Positions 25,390-37,800 of a stretch of 64,000 nt of DNA are shown in pieces. Origin of the DNA: Ceratothoa steindachneri. Lineage: Eukaryota; Arthropoda; Malacostraca; Isopoda; Cymothoidae. Every line of letters starts with the position of its first letter. The first letter of the stretch is position 1. The position numbers and the translations under genes were made by a program. The stretch lies in contig OZ018323.1 of assembly GCA_963969495.1 (NCBI GenBank), forward strand, positions 76,098,920-76,162,919, given 5' to 3'. Under the pieces are notes generated by a model that saw only the letters and a program-made list of their open reading frames with translations, was not told the origin of the DNA and searched no databases.

Positions 25390-25878
25390 AAAAAATTACA
25401 AGAACACAAAAGCACATCCAGCTGCCCTTTGAAGCAAAATATGTTACAAAAACAAAACACGAAGAATCCTCGCTGAGAAATATTTTGAAACAACACTGAA
25501 GATCAAAAGTGAAAATACAACAATAATAATCCAATGTTTCTTCGAAAATTCAAAATTAGCCTCAACAAGAAAGAAAAATGAAAATCAGAGCCACGTCATA
25601 GACCAATTCCTTTGGCGTAGTAAAGATTGTACATCTTCATCTATTGGTTACACCACAAACAACCTCACGACTCGCGACCATCAGCACCGATTTAAACCAA
25701 GCAAAAATCACCACCTCCTCTACTGTACACTACTCACAGAATGAATAAAGTGAAAGACGATTCGGAAAATGTTAAAATACTCTACATATTCAAAGACGAA
25801 CCGCACCTTAAACTTCTGGCAGAAGCAGTATTAATAAAAACTAATGAATTTCTACACGAACTGTATGGCCAATTGTAA
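25390..25878 (+). mobile_element. Penelope-like C-terminal fragment (GIY-YIG)
   Basis: The plus strand reads LPFEAKYVTKTKHEESSLRN, then after one stop an open stretch containing HVIDQFLWRSKDCTSSSIGY and TTNNLTTRDHQHRF (degenerate GIY-YIG core, YIG replaced by SIG), and finally ILYIFKDEPHLKLLAEAVLI at about 25775-25835, a typical PLE C-terminus. It differs in sequence from the other PLE pieces, so it is another family. It ends where the CR1-like ORF1 begins. Confidence 0.65.
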
Positions 25879-26089
25879 ATTCTGTTACTTTCCCTTCTAT
25901 CAAGTGCTGAATGAATATTTAAGAAGTATGTGTGAGATGAAAGGCGTGATATTTGTGGATATGTGGGATAGGTTTTATGGAAATAAAGAAATGTGTGCGA
26001 TTGATGGACTGCATTTGAGTAGGGATGGAGTAGATGTGTTATGGAAGGAATATGATCGTGTTATTAGGTCTTTACAGGCGGAAAACTAA
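25844..26089 (+). pseudogene. LINE ORF1 C-terminus, SGNH/esterase-like
   Basis: Open frame whose conserved part (from about residue 20) reads YLRSMCEMKGVIFVDMWDRF and IDGLHLSRDGVDVLWKEYDR. The D..H pair at IDGLHLS is the C-terminal Asp/His of SGNH hydrolase folds, which occur in ORF1 proteins of CR1-type LINEs. The first ~15 codons lie in the adjacent PLE remnant. Truncated at the 5' side. Confidence 0.7.
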
Positions 26090-26113
26090 GTGAAGATAGT
26101 GGTCAGGGTAATA

Positions 26114-27834
26114 CCGGAGGGCCCAGAAAAAAGTTAACGGTACTTTGAATTAGCATAACTCCAAAACTATTGGAGATCTTTGGATTCTGCAAAGGTGTTT
26201 TATTTAACAACTATTTATCTGTCGATTCTGGGAATTTCATTAAATTCCCTTTTATGATATTGATACACTAATGGGTTTAGTGGAGGCTATCAAAAATATG
26301 TTTGCGCAAGGAAGTAAAATAATGGAACGAAGCCTAGGAAGACTAGGCCACCGTGCACTTTCAAGAGAAGCGTAGGGAGCCTAGGTAGCCTAGGTCACTG
26401 TGCGAATCTTCAAGCAAAGCCTAGGCCATTTTACAGTGGTTTTTCAGCCCCGAGGTGGGAGGGTCTCGTCATTATTGCTTACTAAGCAAATCAAGGCGTT
26501 TCTGTGTAAATGTTTACTTCCATAGAACCTTTTTAATCATGCAGTTAACAACAGATCAACGCGTATTTGTAGTCACAAACTTTATTAAGACTGGCAGTAT
26601 TAAACAAGGACAAGATTAATTTGAACAACGTTTTACAGGTAGGCACCCACCACGCAAGCCCACAATTTGGAAAAATGTTCGCAAATACCAACATGAAGGA
26701 ACATGCTTAAATTTAAATATAGGTCGTTCGGGTCGAAAATGTTCAGATGACACTTCTTCAAAATCCACATGTATCAGTCAGAAAGAATGGGTTACAATTG
26801 TCAAAGTCATCAATTAACCGCATTATTAAACATTACTTAAAATGGCATCCCTATAAGATGCATGCAACACACCAGTTTCTTGAAACTGATTTTCCTCGTC
26901 GTAGACAATTTGTCGAATGATTTCTCCATAAACCTGCTCGTTTCTTGGAAAATATTTTGATTGGTGACGAGGCAGCCTTTTTCATGAATGGAAAGGTAAA
27001 TAGCCATAACATTCGGCAATATGCGCCGCTGACCCCCCCCCCCAGCATTCTAGTTTGCCACACGTATTTGTTAGCATAAATGGAATGGAATATGCGGGAA
27101 TGGCTATCTTGTCGTCCCATTGTTTTACGAGAATAACTTGAATGGTGCTTCCTACCTGAGCATGATCAACGAAAGGATCTTCCCGGAACTCCGCTAGATT
27201 TACGGCAATCAATTCAATAGACTTTGGGGGATTCAGGACGGCCCACCAGCTCATAGACAGCTTGATGTAAGAACAAAACTAAGAGAAACGTTTGACAACC
27301 CCATGCAATTGAATGGCCCCCAAAGATCCCCTGACTTAACACCGTGCGATTATTTCTTATGGGGATATCTAAAGAATTAAGTGTATTCTACTCCACCACA
27401 AAGCATCAACCAGTCAAGAGATAGTATCATACGTGAAGTCAATAAACTTAAGGAAAATCACAAGTTAATCAAAGGCGCAACTGTGCTTGCAAAGAAATGG
27501 AGGACATGTGGAAGGAAACGGTGCTTAGAAAATTAAAAAATGCATTTTTATTACCCATATAGAGAGGTGTTTTTGTTAAAAATGGATTTAAATATATTTG
27601 TTGATTTTAAACTTCGAAGTTTCATTATTTTACTTCCTTGCGCAAACATAATTTTGATAGCCTCCACTAAACCCATTAGTGTATCAATAGTGTAAAAGGG
27701 AATTTAATGAAATTTCTAGAATCGACAGATAAATAGTTGTTAAATTTGATTTGTTTTGCAGAACTCAAAAATCTCTAATAGGTTTTGAGTTATACTAATT
27801 CAAAGTACGGTTAACTTTTTTCTGGGACACCTTG
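26114..27834 (+). mobile_element. DD41D mariner-type transposon, copy 2, nested in LINE
   Basis: Close relative of 8080-9892 with the same long TIRs and TA flanks (26112-26113 and 27835-27836). The transposase (from 26539) is split by stops, but the third catalytic position is preserved (PCDYFLWG). It has an internal deletion in the region corresponding to 9310-9345 and lacks about 50 bp near 26730. It lies between the ORF1 and endonuclease parts of the LINE, so it postdates that LINE copy. Confidence 0.9.
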
Positions 27835-29387
27835 TATAAGAGGAGACAATAGTACTTATGATAGACAGGGTAGAAAAAGGGAAGATTCGTCAAAGTACTG
27901 TATTCAGGATAAAAGAGGTGCTTTAGGGATAAGAGGACTGATGTATCTCTATACCAATGCTCGTAGACTTAGAAATACGAAAGATGAATTATTTAGTTTT
28001 GTTATTGATGAAAATATAGACGTAGTATGTGTAACAGAATCATGGGTTAGTGAAATTAAATTTAATGATAACGTGAGTGAATTTGACTTAGAGGGTTATG
28101 ATATGTACATTAGTCAAAGGAGAGGTAGGACTGGTGGGATAATTATTTATATTAGTAATATCATTGCTTCAAATCTAAATAATTCAATAGAGCAAGAAGA
28201 AGTTGAGTCACTGTGGATAGATATTAAAAATAGGATACTGCACTTAGCAGCCTTTTACAGACCACCTGGACAGACTGATGATATGGATTTAGCTAATGAT
28301 GAGGGAAATAAGTAAAGAATTTGAATCAGATACAGCTACTCTAGGTAGTTTTAATTTGAGATCTGTGGAATGGAAAAATATGATATGAAGGGAGAGAGGA
28401 TGTAGAATTCAGTGATAAGAAGACTTATGAGATGGGTAATACTTTTAAGACTATAATTAAACGTAGTCCAAGACAGTGTATCCCAATGAATGTCATTAGG
28501 AAGAAATATAGAGAACCATTATGTTAGAAGTATGAGATAGCGAGGAAACTTTCTGTGAAGAAAAGGGCATACCAAAGTTTACAGGGGAAATGTACTTGCT
28601 GAAAATCTTGATTATTATAGGTTGACTAGGAATGAACTAAATAAGATAATTAAGAAAAGAAAAAAGCTAGCAAAAATTAATTTAGATAAAAATAATAATA
28701 AAACCCCACGAAAATTATTTAGCTATTATAAAATCAATAACAAATCCAGCAGAGATAAAATAGGGCCTATTAAATATAAAGGGATTGTGAAAGAGTCTAA
28801 TGAGGAAATAGTAGAGGTACTTAATGATCATTTTGCTTCAGTATTTACAGAAGAGAATAAAAACAGTATAATTTATGATAGTTCTTGGTCAGAAGATGAG
28901 GTGTTGAATACCATTAATATAGATAGGGAAATCATTAAAAGATTTTTAATTGAAATGAATACTAGCAAGGCATCTGGCCCGGATGACATTCATTCTAGGT
29001 TACTTAAAGAAGGTGTAGAAAGTATTGCAGGAGCTCTTGAGAATATATATACTAGATCACTAGAGTTTGGAGAAATACCTAATGTGTGAAAATTAGCAAA
29101 TGTAGTGTCAATTTTTAAGAGGGGAAGTAAAGAGGACCCAAATAACTTTAGACCTGTACACTTAACATGTATAGTTTGTAAAATTCTTGCGCATGTAGTT
29201 AATAAGGGTATTTCTAAACACTTAGAAAGAGGTAGTTTAATAAATAATGTTCAGCATGGATTAAAAAGCGGTAGATCATGTATAACAAACTTAATTAATT
29301 TATGGATTATGTAACTAAACAATTAAATAAAGGAAAAATGTTTATCTAATTTACTCAGATTTTAGTAAATTAAAAATGCCTGGGATA

Positions 29388-30922
29388 CAGCGTTAGCCAA
29401 AATTATGGGACAGCTATAGAAAAGTGAAGAATATGATTGAAACTCATTTATTTCATACTTGAAATAATACAAATTAACATTTTTGCGTATACTCTATCAA
29501 TAATTAATATTTAATGTGTTCTCCTTTTGCTTTTATAAACGCTATTATGCGTTTTTGCATATTGTGTATAAGTGGTTGGCGCAACCTTCTGCCATTCAAT
29601 GTGTGATACTAACGTTTATTCCTATTTTTTCAGTGATTATTTTATTTTTAACTTATATTTGGTAAATTTTTGTTAAAAATGTCCCCGAAGAAACAGATTC
29701 CTGAAGCTCAAAGAGCTCAAATCATTGCATTGTCCAAAGAGGGATTATCCCAAGTCAAAATTGCAAGAAAATTGAAGTGCTCGAGAAACGGTGTCTAAAC
29801 AACCATCAAAAGGTACAATGAGACTAATTCTTTCAAAAAACGTGATGGTCAAGGTCGAAAAATATGTATAACTCCGAGAGGAGAGAGGTTGTTGAAAAGG
29901 ACATCGCTGACAGAGAGGAAGATACCCTCTTCTGATGTAGCTACTGAGTTTCGGGCAGCAACAAACAAAGAGATATCAAGACTCACAGTGGAAGGTTGTT
30001 AGAAGCTGGGCTCAAAAGATGAAAGGCTAGAAAGGAACCGTGGCTGTCTCAGGTGAACAAGAAAAAAGCGATTGTCTTGGGCAAAAGAGTATGAAGATTA
30101 GACTGATGATGATTGGGCTAAATATTTTGGTTTTATGAAAGCAACTTTGAGGTAGGTTCTCCACATCAGTTTCCGCCAATTTATTACACATTTTTATTGG
30201 ATACCAAAATTTTTATTGGACACCAAAAATGATCAGTAAAATTTGTATTCTCCTCTGAACTTTGGAATCCCTGGACCTGTTTATGTTCGTCGAAGAGTTA
30301 GGAAAGCTTATGATCCGAGATATGTTGTGCCAACAGTCAAATTTGAAGGTTGCAGTGTAATGGTTTTCGGCTGCATGTAGTCTTCAGGTCCAGTATTGTG
30401 TTCACTTGTGAGGACAGAATGAATTCCAACATTTGCACCAGCATATTAGACCAGGTTTATCAACCTTCCTTAAGTAAAATTTTCAATGATGACATACCAG
30501 ATGGTGTAGTCTTTCAACAAGACAATGCCCCATGCCATACATCTAGAATCTCAAATGGTTGGTTTGAAAAGAAAGAAATGACGTTGATGGAATGGCCTTC
30601 TCAATCTCCAGACCTCAACCCCATTGAACATTTATGGTGACACTTGGGCACAAGAGTGAGGGTGCACAAATGTTCCTTAAAAAAGTGAATTACCAGCCAA
30701 AATTCATGAAGAGTGGCAGAAAATTGTGCCAACTTAGTTTCAAGAAGAAAAGAAACGCATAAAAGCGGTTATAAAATCAAAATGAGGTCACATCAAATAT
30801 TAATTATATTGATAGAATATACGCAAAAGTGTTTATTTGTATTATGTCAAGTATGAAATAAATCAGTTTCAATCATATTTTTCATTTTTTTCATAGCTGC
30901 CCCATAATTTTAGCCAAGGCTG
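29388..30922 (+). mobile_element. Tc1-like transposon nested in LINE
   Basis: TIRs of about 110 bp (left CAGCGTTAGCCAAAATTATG; right, reverse-complemented, CAGCCTTGGCTAAAATTATG), flanked by TA at 29386-29387 and 30923-30924. The transposase starts at 29679 (MSPKKQIPEAQRAQIIALSK), with the HTH KIARKLKCSRNGV, then many shifts. The DDE part reads QQDNAPCHTSR and WPSQSPDLNPIEHLW (30350-30640), the DD34E signature of Tc1. Several stops make it non-autonomous. Host LINE sequence joins cleanly across the site (..LKMPG / SGSVLNWV). Confidence 0.9.
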
Positions 30923-31311
30923 TATCTGGGAGTGTTTTGAATTGGGTAACTGAATGGTTGAAAGACACGAAGCCGAAGGTGGAACTGAAATGGATGAAGT
31001 CAGTGGAGGGATATTATCAGTGGCGTACCTCAGGGATCAGTTCTAGGTCTATTATTTTTTGTGGTTTATATAAAAGATATTGAGAGGGTGTAAATAGCAA
31101 GGTGTGAATTTTTGCTGATGACATAAAATTGTCAGCTGTAGTAAATGAAGTTGAAGCTAAATTTAAAGTGCAGAGTGACTTAAATAACTTATTAGACTGG
31201 GCGCAAAAGTGGCAGATGAATTTTCACCTTAAAAATATAGTTATTAACATGGGAAGAGATAATCGAGATTTTAGCTATGAAATAGATGGGCATTGGCTGA
31301 ATGCAGTAGAG

Positions 31312-31894
31312 CAAGGGTTCCCAATCTAGGGTACATCTACATCCAGTGGTACATTTGTACTCTTCAGGGGGTACATTGGATCCGAGACAATAACTACTAC
31401 TGTACAATACATGATCTAGTCTCCATCCAGATTGCACAACGTATTAGTCCGCTCTCTATTTCTGACTTTTGGTTATCGGTACATAGTTTTGAATAGTTTT
31501 GTGTATTTTTGCTTCGTAATGATCATTATGGATAATTATAAAAAGATGTGTATGAAGGATCAAACTATTTTATAAATTACCTGAGTTTAATTCATTGTTG
31601 CTATGAGTAATTATAAGAAAGATATGCATGGAACGCATCAAAACATCCTGTATATTACGTAAGTTTAGTTTATTGATGCTATGGATAATGATAAAAAAAT
31701 GTATGTGATACATCATATGTTAGGAATTATGTGAAGCTCACGTGTAGTGCAGTTTACTCAAACAGATTTCATAATAAAGTATTAAAAATACCTAATTTCA
31801 TTGTTTTTCTTTTTTATCCTCAACTTTTAGGGGTACACAGGAATTTATAAATATCCCAAAGGGTACAGAAGAACAAAAAGATTAGGAGCCTCTG
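31312..31894. mobile_element. 583-bp non-autonomous hAT element with 8-bp TSD
   Basis: Starts CAAGGGTTCCCAATCTAGGG; the other end, reverse-complemented, starts CAGAGGCTCCTAATCTTTTT (12 of the first 16 positions agree). A perfect 8-bp duplication CAGTAGAG lies at 31304-31311 and 31895-31902. The undisturbed LINE copy at about 2085 supplies the empty-site counterpart. No coding capacity. Confidence 0.9.
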
Positions 31895-32400
31895 CAGTAG
31901 AGGATCAAAAGAACTTAGGAGTAGTAGTAGATATGTCACTATCCACTGAGGTTTTCCATGCAGTGTATTGAAGAAAAAATAGAGTGTTGGACTTAATAAA
32001 GAGGAATATTAGTTGCAAAAGTAAAGAGGTTATCCTTAAACTATTTAACTCATATGTTAGGGCACATTTAAAGTACTGTAAAACATGCACGATCCTCGCA
32101 CTTTTAACATGATATCAACCTGCTAGAGGACTAAGTGCAAAAGAGGGCAACAAAGATGATACCTTCCTTGAAGCACCTTGCATATGAAGATAGAATGAAG
32201 GTACTAAATATGTTCTCATTTGAAAGAAGGTGTGTAAGAGGCGATATGAGTGAGCTTTTTACAATTTGTTCTGCGCTGGATAAGTTGGATTTTAGAAAGT
32301 TATTTGAGTTGGAAAGTAATAATAAGACTAGGGGCCATAACTTGAATTTTTTTTTTTAAATTCAGAGGTGTAGGTTGGATGTGCGAAATTATTTTTTCAG

Positions 32401-32934
<534 letters not shown>

Positions 32935-32965
32935 AAATAACACCCACAAAGAAAATGGAAAAACG

Positions 32966-33011
32966 ATTTCGAGCGCTTTCGTCTTTATTCTAAAAGACCT
33001 CTTCATGGAAT
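32966..33011 (-). ncRNA. Hammerhead-ribozyme-like motif, PLE type (core C3 changed)
   Basis: Minus strand: stem I ATTCC / GAAAT (4 of 5 pairs), ATGAAGA (CUGANGA with C3 to A), stem II GTCTTT-TAGAAT-AAAGAC, GAAA, a two-base-pair stem III (AG..CU with loop CG) and C as cleavage base. The layout matches PLE minimal hammerheads. The core change may abolish activity. Confidence 0.55.
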
Positions 33012-33044
33012 AACGTAGATCAGGACAGACAATGTCTTAAATAG

Positions 33045-33046
<2 letters not shown>

Positions 33047-33113
<67 letters not shown>
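33047..33113. repeat. (TA)n microsatellite
   Basis: About 33 TA units located between the two hammerhead-like motifs. Confidence 0.95.
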
Positions 33114-33121
<8 letters not shown>

Positions 33122-33152
33122 AAACCACCGTATAGCAGCCAAAAGTTTAATT

Positions 33153-33200
33153 TACGAGACTAGTTTCAGTATGTAGATTATCATACCCTCTTCAGTCGTA
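33153..33200 (-). ncRNA. Hammerhead ribozyme motif, PLE type, intact core
   Basis: Minus strand in order: stem I TACGA, core CTGAAGA (fits CUGANGA), stem II (GG, one bulge, TATG / CATA, CT, closing an 8-nt loop), GAAAC, two-nt loop TA, GTC (cleavage triplet), then stem I 3' strand TCGTA. All invariant core positions are present and stem III is the minimal 2-bp type described for Penelope-like elements. It lies about 70 bp beyond the 3' end of the PLE coding remnant, as expected for a PLE terminal repeat. It would self-cleave the element RNA; activity is inferred. Confidence 0.75.
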
Positions 33201-33269
33201 TACTGAGATGTAATTGTTACAAAAGTCTATTAATAGCGTACAAATCAGAAAAAAACACAACAAAACACA

Positions 33270-34080
33270 AAACGGGGGGAAAAGGTCATTAATCAGGGGG
33301 TGCGAGTCTAAGATCGTTGACTAAGCTGTTTACGATGTGATACGAGAATGGGGGTTGGATTTAAATTGCCCATCTGACAAATTAAAATTGGAGATTTGTC
33401 CTATAATATAGATTCTACTAATTTTTTTTTACGGAAATCTTTACAATTATATATGATTTTTTCCTTTGAATAGTCAATTTGGTGGTTTAAATTGCTAATA
33501 TGATTAAAAATACTGCCTCGCCTGACATCCCCTTTATGTTCATAAATTCCTTTTGTTAAGGTTCTTCTGGTCTCTCCTATGTAAAATGAGGGACAGTTTG
33601 TAAAGCCACACGGGATTAAATATACACCTGCTTTATTTGGCTGATCCACGGGCCTGGTCGAAGGGAAAGATTTAAGGATAGAAAAAGGGTATTTAAATGT
33701 GGTTAGGTCTGGAGAAATAAATTTGTTCACTCCTTTAAGTAGGCGAGAAAAAGGCGGGGGGATAGACACTTCGTATTACTAAATTTGTTTCTATCCTTGG
33801 GACGGTAATGAATAGATTTTGCTTTAGATAAACTTTCATTGATGACGTGGAGGGGATAATTTAATTCAATGAAACTGCAGGTTATATATGTAATCTCGTC
33901 TTCTAGAAAGCAAGGGTCACATATCTTATGTGCTCTCATACCCGATGCAACGCCTCGCTTAATGTTAATGTCATAATGAGGAAAGAAATGGATGTAAGAG
34001 TTAGAATGGGCTGGTTTTCGGTACACAGTGAAGCTAATTTGGTCAATGACTAACAATTTTTACATCAAGAAAGGATATAC
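33270..34080 (-). mobile_element. Penelope-like element, C-terminal half with GIY-YIG endonuclease
   Basis: The minus frame 33727-34056 reads ISFTVYRKPAHSNSYIHFFP then RAHKICDPCFLEDEITYIT (the RT-to-endonuclease connection). The overlapping frame 33401-33769 reads VDQPNKAGVYLIPCGFTNCP, FYIGETRRTLTKGIYEHKGD and NHQIDYSKEKIIYNC, an almost undamaged GIY-YIG domain (GVYLI and FYIG; conserved Arg and Glu present). One frameshift separates the two and another precedes the C-terminal tail (SDGQFKSNPH-like, about 33340). This is the best preserved PLE piece here. The RT part is absent; 5' truncation is normal for PLEs. Confidence 0.88.
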
Positions 34081-34789
34081 ATACTTAACCTTAACCTCGC
34101 GATAGACTCGAACGCCTAATTCACTGCTGGGCCTGTTCCGACAAAGAGCCCCCCCCCCGCCCTTCTTCATACCATAAACATCTCTTATCCAGTCCTTCAT
34201 AACGCCTATCGCCTTCATTCATCTCTCTCAAGTTATTTACTTGCACTACTCTTAATTTTCAATATTTCCTTCCTCTTCTACATAAATATATCATATTCTC
34301 AATTACATACATTAATTCTGGTACAAGCATACTCTTACGCAACTTGCTAGCACATTCACATTCTCGTCCTTAACATCCACTAACGTTCTAATCTCCTCTG
34401 AACTTTCTTCCCATTTAAAAGCTCACGGTCGCAATCTGCCTCCTTTGTCCCCCTATCATTCAGGTTATAACCGAAATCAATGGTCGGTAATCTTAGCTCC
34501 TCCAAAGGGGGCCGGGCATGAGCCCTCCCTGGCCGCCGACCATTTGTATTCCTAATAAAGGTGAAAATTGGGGCGGAAACTTGTCTTAAAGGCACAGTGC
34601 TCTCTCTAATGGATCTCTAAACAACAAACAATTACCCAAACTGGAATTGTTTGTTGAGCGACCATAACACTAACGCCTCCATACAAGAAAGTCTTCAGAT
34701 AAAAACACAAACACTACTCAAAGGCGTGGAAAACACTAGTAAAAAAATTAACTTAGTTTATTAGCAAAAATACTACATCCTGCACGATG
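34081..34789. other. Unassigned spacer
   Basis: Contains a poly-C patch (34150-34158) and a G+C-richer block at about 34400-34610 that I do not recognise. Confidence 0.35.
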
Positions 34790-35065
34790 CATCTCAAAAT
34801 GCACTAAAATTCATTTTTAAAATTAAGATGAAAATTAGATGTATTTTTCACAATTTTTCGTACAATTTTTTTCCGTTTCGTCTATAATAACCAATAGAAT
34901 CATATTTGTCTCAGAAAAGGGTAATTTTTTAGTATTCTTTTCTCAGACAAATATGATTCTATTTGGTTATTATAGACGAAACGGAAAAAAATTGTACGAA
35001 AAATTGTGAAAAATAATCTAATTTTCATCCTAATTTTAAAAATGAATTTTAGTGCATAAATAGAT
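34790..35065. mobile_element. 276-bp near-perfect palindrome (foldback element)
   Basis: The left arm from 34800 (TGCACTAAAATTCATTTTTA) runs to about 34918. The right arm from about 34936 to 35056 is its inverted copy with only a handful of differences. The central loop is about 18 nt. Pairing can be extended weakly to 34790/35065. No coding; could be a MITE or a recent inverted duplication. Confidence 0.88.
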
Positions 35066-36829
35066 ACTGGGCGGTATTTAACTACGCGCCCTTGGCTTGA
35101 ATTCATTAAAAAAATGCACCCTCCCCCCTAAACGCGCTGCTCGGGGCGGACACCACCCCCAGTGTTACTTCGTGTTCTGTGTTGTAATTTCTCCCAGTTT
35201 GGGAAGGTGGGTTATTTGGGATGCTTGGCTGGTGGGAGGTTGTTTTAGTGAGTGTCGCGTTGATGTGTTTTACCCGGTTGTGGTTTGGGAGTGTGCTGAA
35301 AATACTTTATGGAGTTTAGATCGAGGTGGTTTTGTTGTGAGGTGGGGGTTAGTTTAGTGCAGTACTCGGGTGAAGTGTTGGGTTCCTATCATGTTTAGAT
35401 GTACTCCAATTGGTAGAGGGTTTTTTAGCTTGTAAGTATAGTGTTGGTGTAACTTACGTGATGATTTTGAGTGTTTTGTTTTGTATGGCTTGGAGCTTCC
35501 TCTCGTTGGTTTGGATAGTGTTTGGTGACATGCTATTGGTGGGTAATTGATGGAAGTGTGTGGAGGAATTGTTTGTATTCTGTGATTAATGATTTATTAT
35601 GTTGCCCAAAAGTGGTGTTTGATAGTGGGACTCCCAAGAGAGTGAAAGTCTGGTATAAGTAGTGTTACCTATGATTTGAGGGAAGAGGGTCTCATTCGGT
35701 TGTATGTGACCCACCTTTCCCAGTATTATTGTGGTTGCTTTTTTTTTTACTTTTGGATTTGTAAGGAGAGAATTTCGTAAATAAAGTAGTGAAGATGGAA
35801 GAAGAACAAATGTGTGAGAAATACATAGCCGCAGATGCAGCCGCAATTCTGCCATTTTAACAGTATTTAAACTTTGCTCAATTTTAAAATTGTATTCCAG
35901 GCAATTTAGATAGCAAATAAGGAAGGAAGAAATTTTAAAAGTAAAATTGAGTTTACAAAAAGTTCGTTATTTCCCCGAAAGTAAAATATAGGATAAAAAA
36001 TGAATTATACTTGCCAATAACGTGGTGTCGAAGTTAATAGCCCAAAACAATTCACTAATGACGATTTCGTAAACAAGTGTTTGGTGGCGGTGGTAGACGT
36101 GTGTTCAGGGTTTAAAAAAAAAACATCACTCTCTCTCTCTCTGCCACAATAATTACACGACGAATATCAGTAGATCTTGAAATTTTGTGGAGAAAAAACT
36201 GCAAAAAATTCTTGTACTTCTCAAAATTGCTAAATGAAAGTACAGATACCGAGGACAGTGTGCATGTTGAATAAACGGAACTTTCAACATTGGTGAGCTT
36301 GTTCAACTACAACCTAGCAAAGGAAGTACCACAGGAGCAGAAATTCTTAAAGCATTGCCCCAGTGTACTACAAGCATGAATCTGGAGATATGACTCCGGG
36401 TATCCGTAACAAAGATTGGGCATAATAAAGATGTCGTGGCTGACAAACGTAGTGGCAAAAGCAATTAATGTGATCTTGTCTCGTGGATTGAACCATGGTC
36501 ATTCGGGGCAACTTTTGTCGAACTCAGAGAATCAACACTGTGCAATCTTTACTCCTACGATACTGGCTGGCTGAGCCTAGGCGCTATGCTACATAGAATA
36601 TAATATGCAAGTTCAGAAAATAATAGTTAATTTCATGAGAAGAATAACGTGCATACCACAGAATTTCACGATCCTAAATGACTCTCAAACCTGACCTTTC
36701 AAGCTATTTAGTATTCCAATTGATGTAGAAGTAGATACAAAATCCCATGCAGATGGAGTATCTCTTCTAATGTTCTACATGAAATATCTTCTTGAACCTA
36801 GTTTAACCCAACTTCATATATTCTACTGA
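35066..36829. other. Unassigned region
   Basis: A G/T-rich stretch at about 35150-35600 and A+T-rich sequence afterwards, with a short CT run at 36128-36142. No domain, TIR or repeat unit recognised. Confidence 0.35.
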
Positions 36830-37800
36830 AAAAGAACTAGACTATACCCTCTACTTTACTGCCTTCTCCTTTTTCAGATCTCTTACAGCAGTCACAAACT
36901 CTTTCATGCTGGTATCTTGCATATCCTGATACAGCACCCGATTTGCAGCCATGAAGCTTATCTTATTTACATTTTTATCATCTTCTCTACTCACGTTATA
37001 CAACTCAAAGTTTTCTCGCTATCCGCCTTTTGTTTCCTCCTTCCACTCACTCACACACAGCCCTTCCACTGCCTGCTATCACTTCCTTAAATTTGTTCCA
37101 CATTTGCTATATCTCCATGCACGGCCTTATTTCTTCTCTTCTACTTTTAAGCATTCTCGCATACTCTCCCCCTTTCTGATTATCCATTTCTTTCCAACAT
37201 TTTAACGTTTTCTCATCCATGCACCAACCAGTTTAGCTTTAGCCCAACCCAATCATGTGATTCGATGGTCCCACACTCATACCTCTTACAGCTTTCACAT
37301 CAAATACACCCCATAACGCATTCTTTCTTACTAGGCACATATCAATCATACTGTTACATTATATCTAGTTCATCCGCCAAAACCATATGTATTTATGCAC
37401 ATACTTGTACTGAAAGAATGTTTTGCTACACATAAGTTTCTTTCAGCACATAACCCTACCAAACTTCTCTCCATTTTCATTCTCTCTGGGTGTACCAAAA
37501 GTTCCATTTAGCCACTCTCTCATCCTATCTCCTATTTGTCCATTCATATCTCCTACAATCATCAACTAACACCCATTCCCGATTTCATCCATCACTCGTC
37601 CCAAGTCATTCCAGAACTTCACTTTTATCATTACAGGATCCATACACAACAACCATGTACAGTTACACCTTCGTAAATTTCAACATCATCCACATATCTA
37701 TAATCTCTTGTATCTCTCTTCATTTTTCATGTTTCTCATGTTTGTTATCTCTTGCATCCCTTTCCCTCATTTTTTTCTCAGGTGTTTCATCTATTGTAAC
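36830..37800 (-). mobile_element. Non-LTR retrotransposon endonuclease remnant (family D)
   Basis: The plus-strand open frames here are T/C-rich shadows; the minus strand carries an apurinic-type endonuclease in pieces: VVYGP-like block (about 37640), FWNDLGRVMDEIGNG (about 37600), MIVGDMNGQIGDRMREWLNG then TFGTPRENENGEKFGR (about 37560-37460), SMIDMCLVRKNALWGVFDVK (about 37330), VGPSNHM (about 37270). The GDxN and NENG motifs are typical of the EN domain of several LINE groups. The RT was not found. Stops are present. Confidence 0.6.

Larger units (their letters stand above)
25880..32400 (+). mobile_element. CR1-like non-LTR retrotransposon (family A, copy 2), with three nested insertions
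   Basis: Plus-strand pieces in order: the end of an ORF1 esterase-like (SGNH) domain with FVDMWDRFYGNKEMCAIDGL then HLSRDG (25880-26089); the endonuclease (27941-28315: DVVCVTESWV, HLAAFYRPPGQ); the RT start (28622-29314: SGPDDIHSRLLKEG, NNFRPVHLTC); the RT palm (30925-31303: FADDIKLSAVVNE); and the C-terminal thumb (about 31905-32360: RRCVRGDMSELF). Gaps between pieces are the DD41D mariner (26114-27834), a Tc1 element (29388-30922) and a hAT MITE (31312-31894). Stops and small deletions outside these insertions show it was already dead. The 3' UTR seen in the other copies is missing. Confidence 0.88.
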
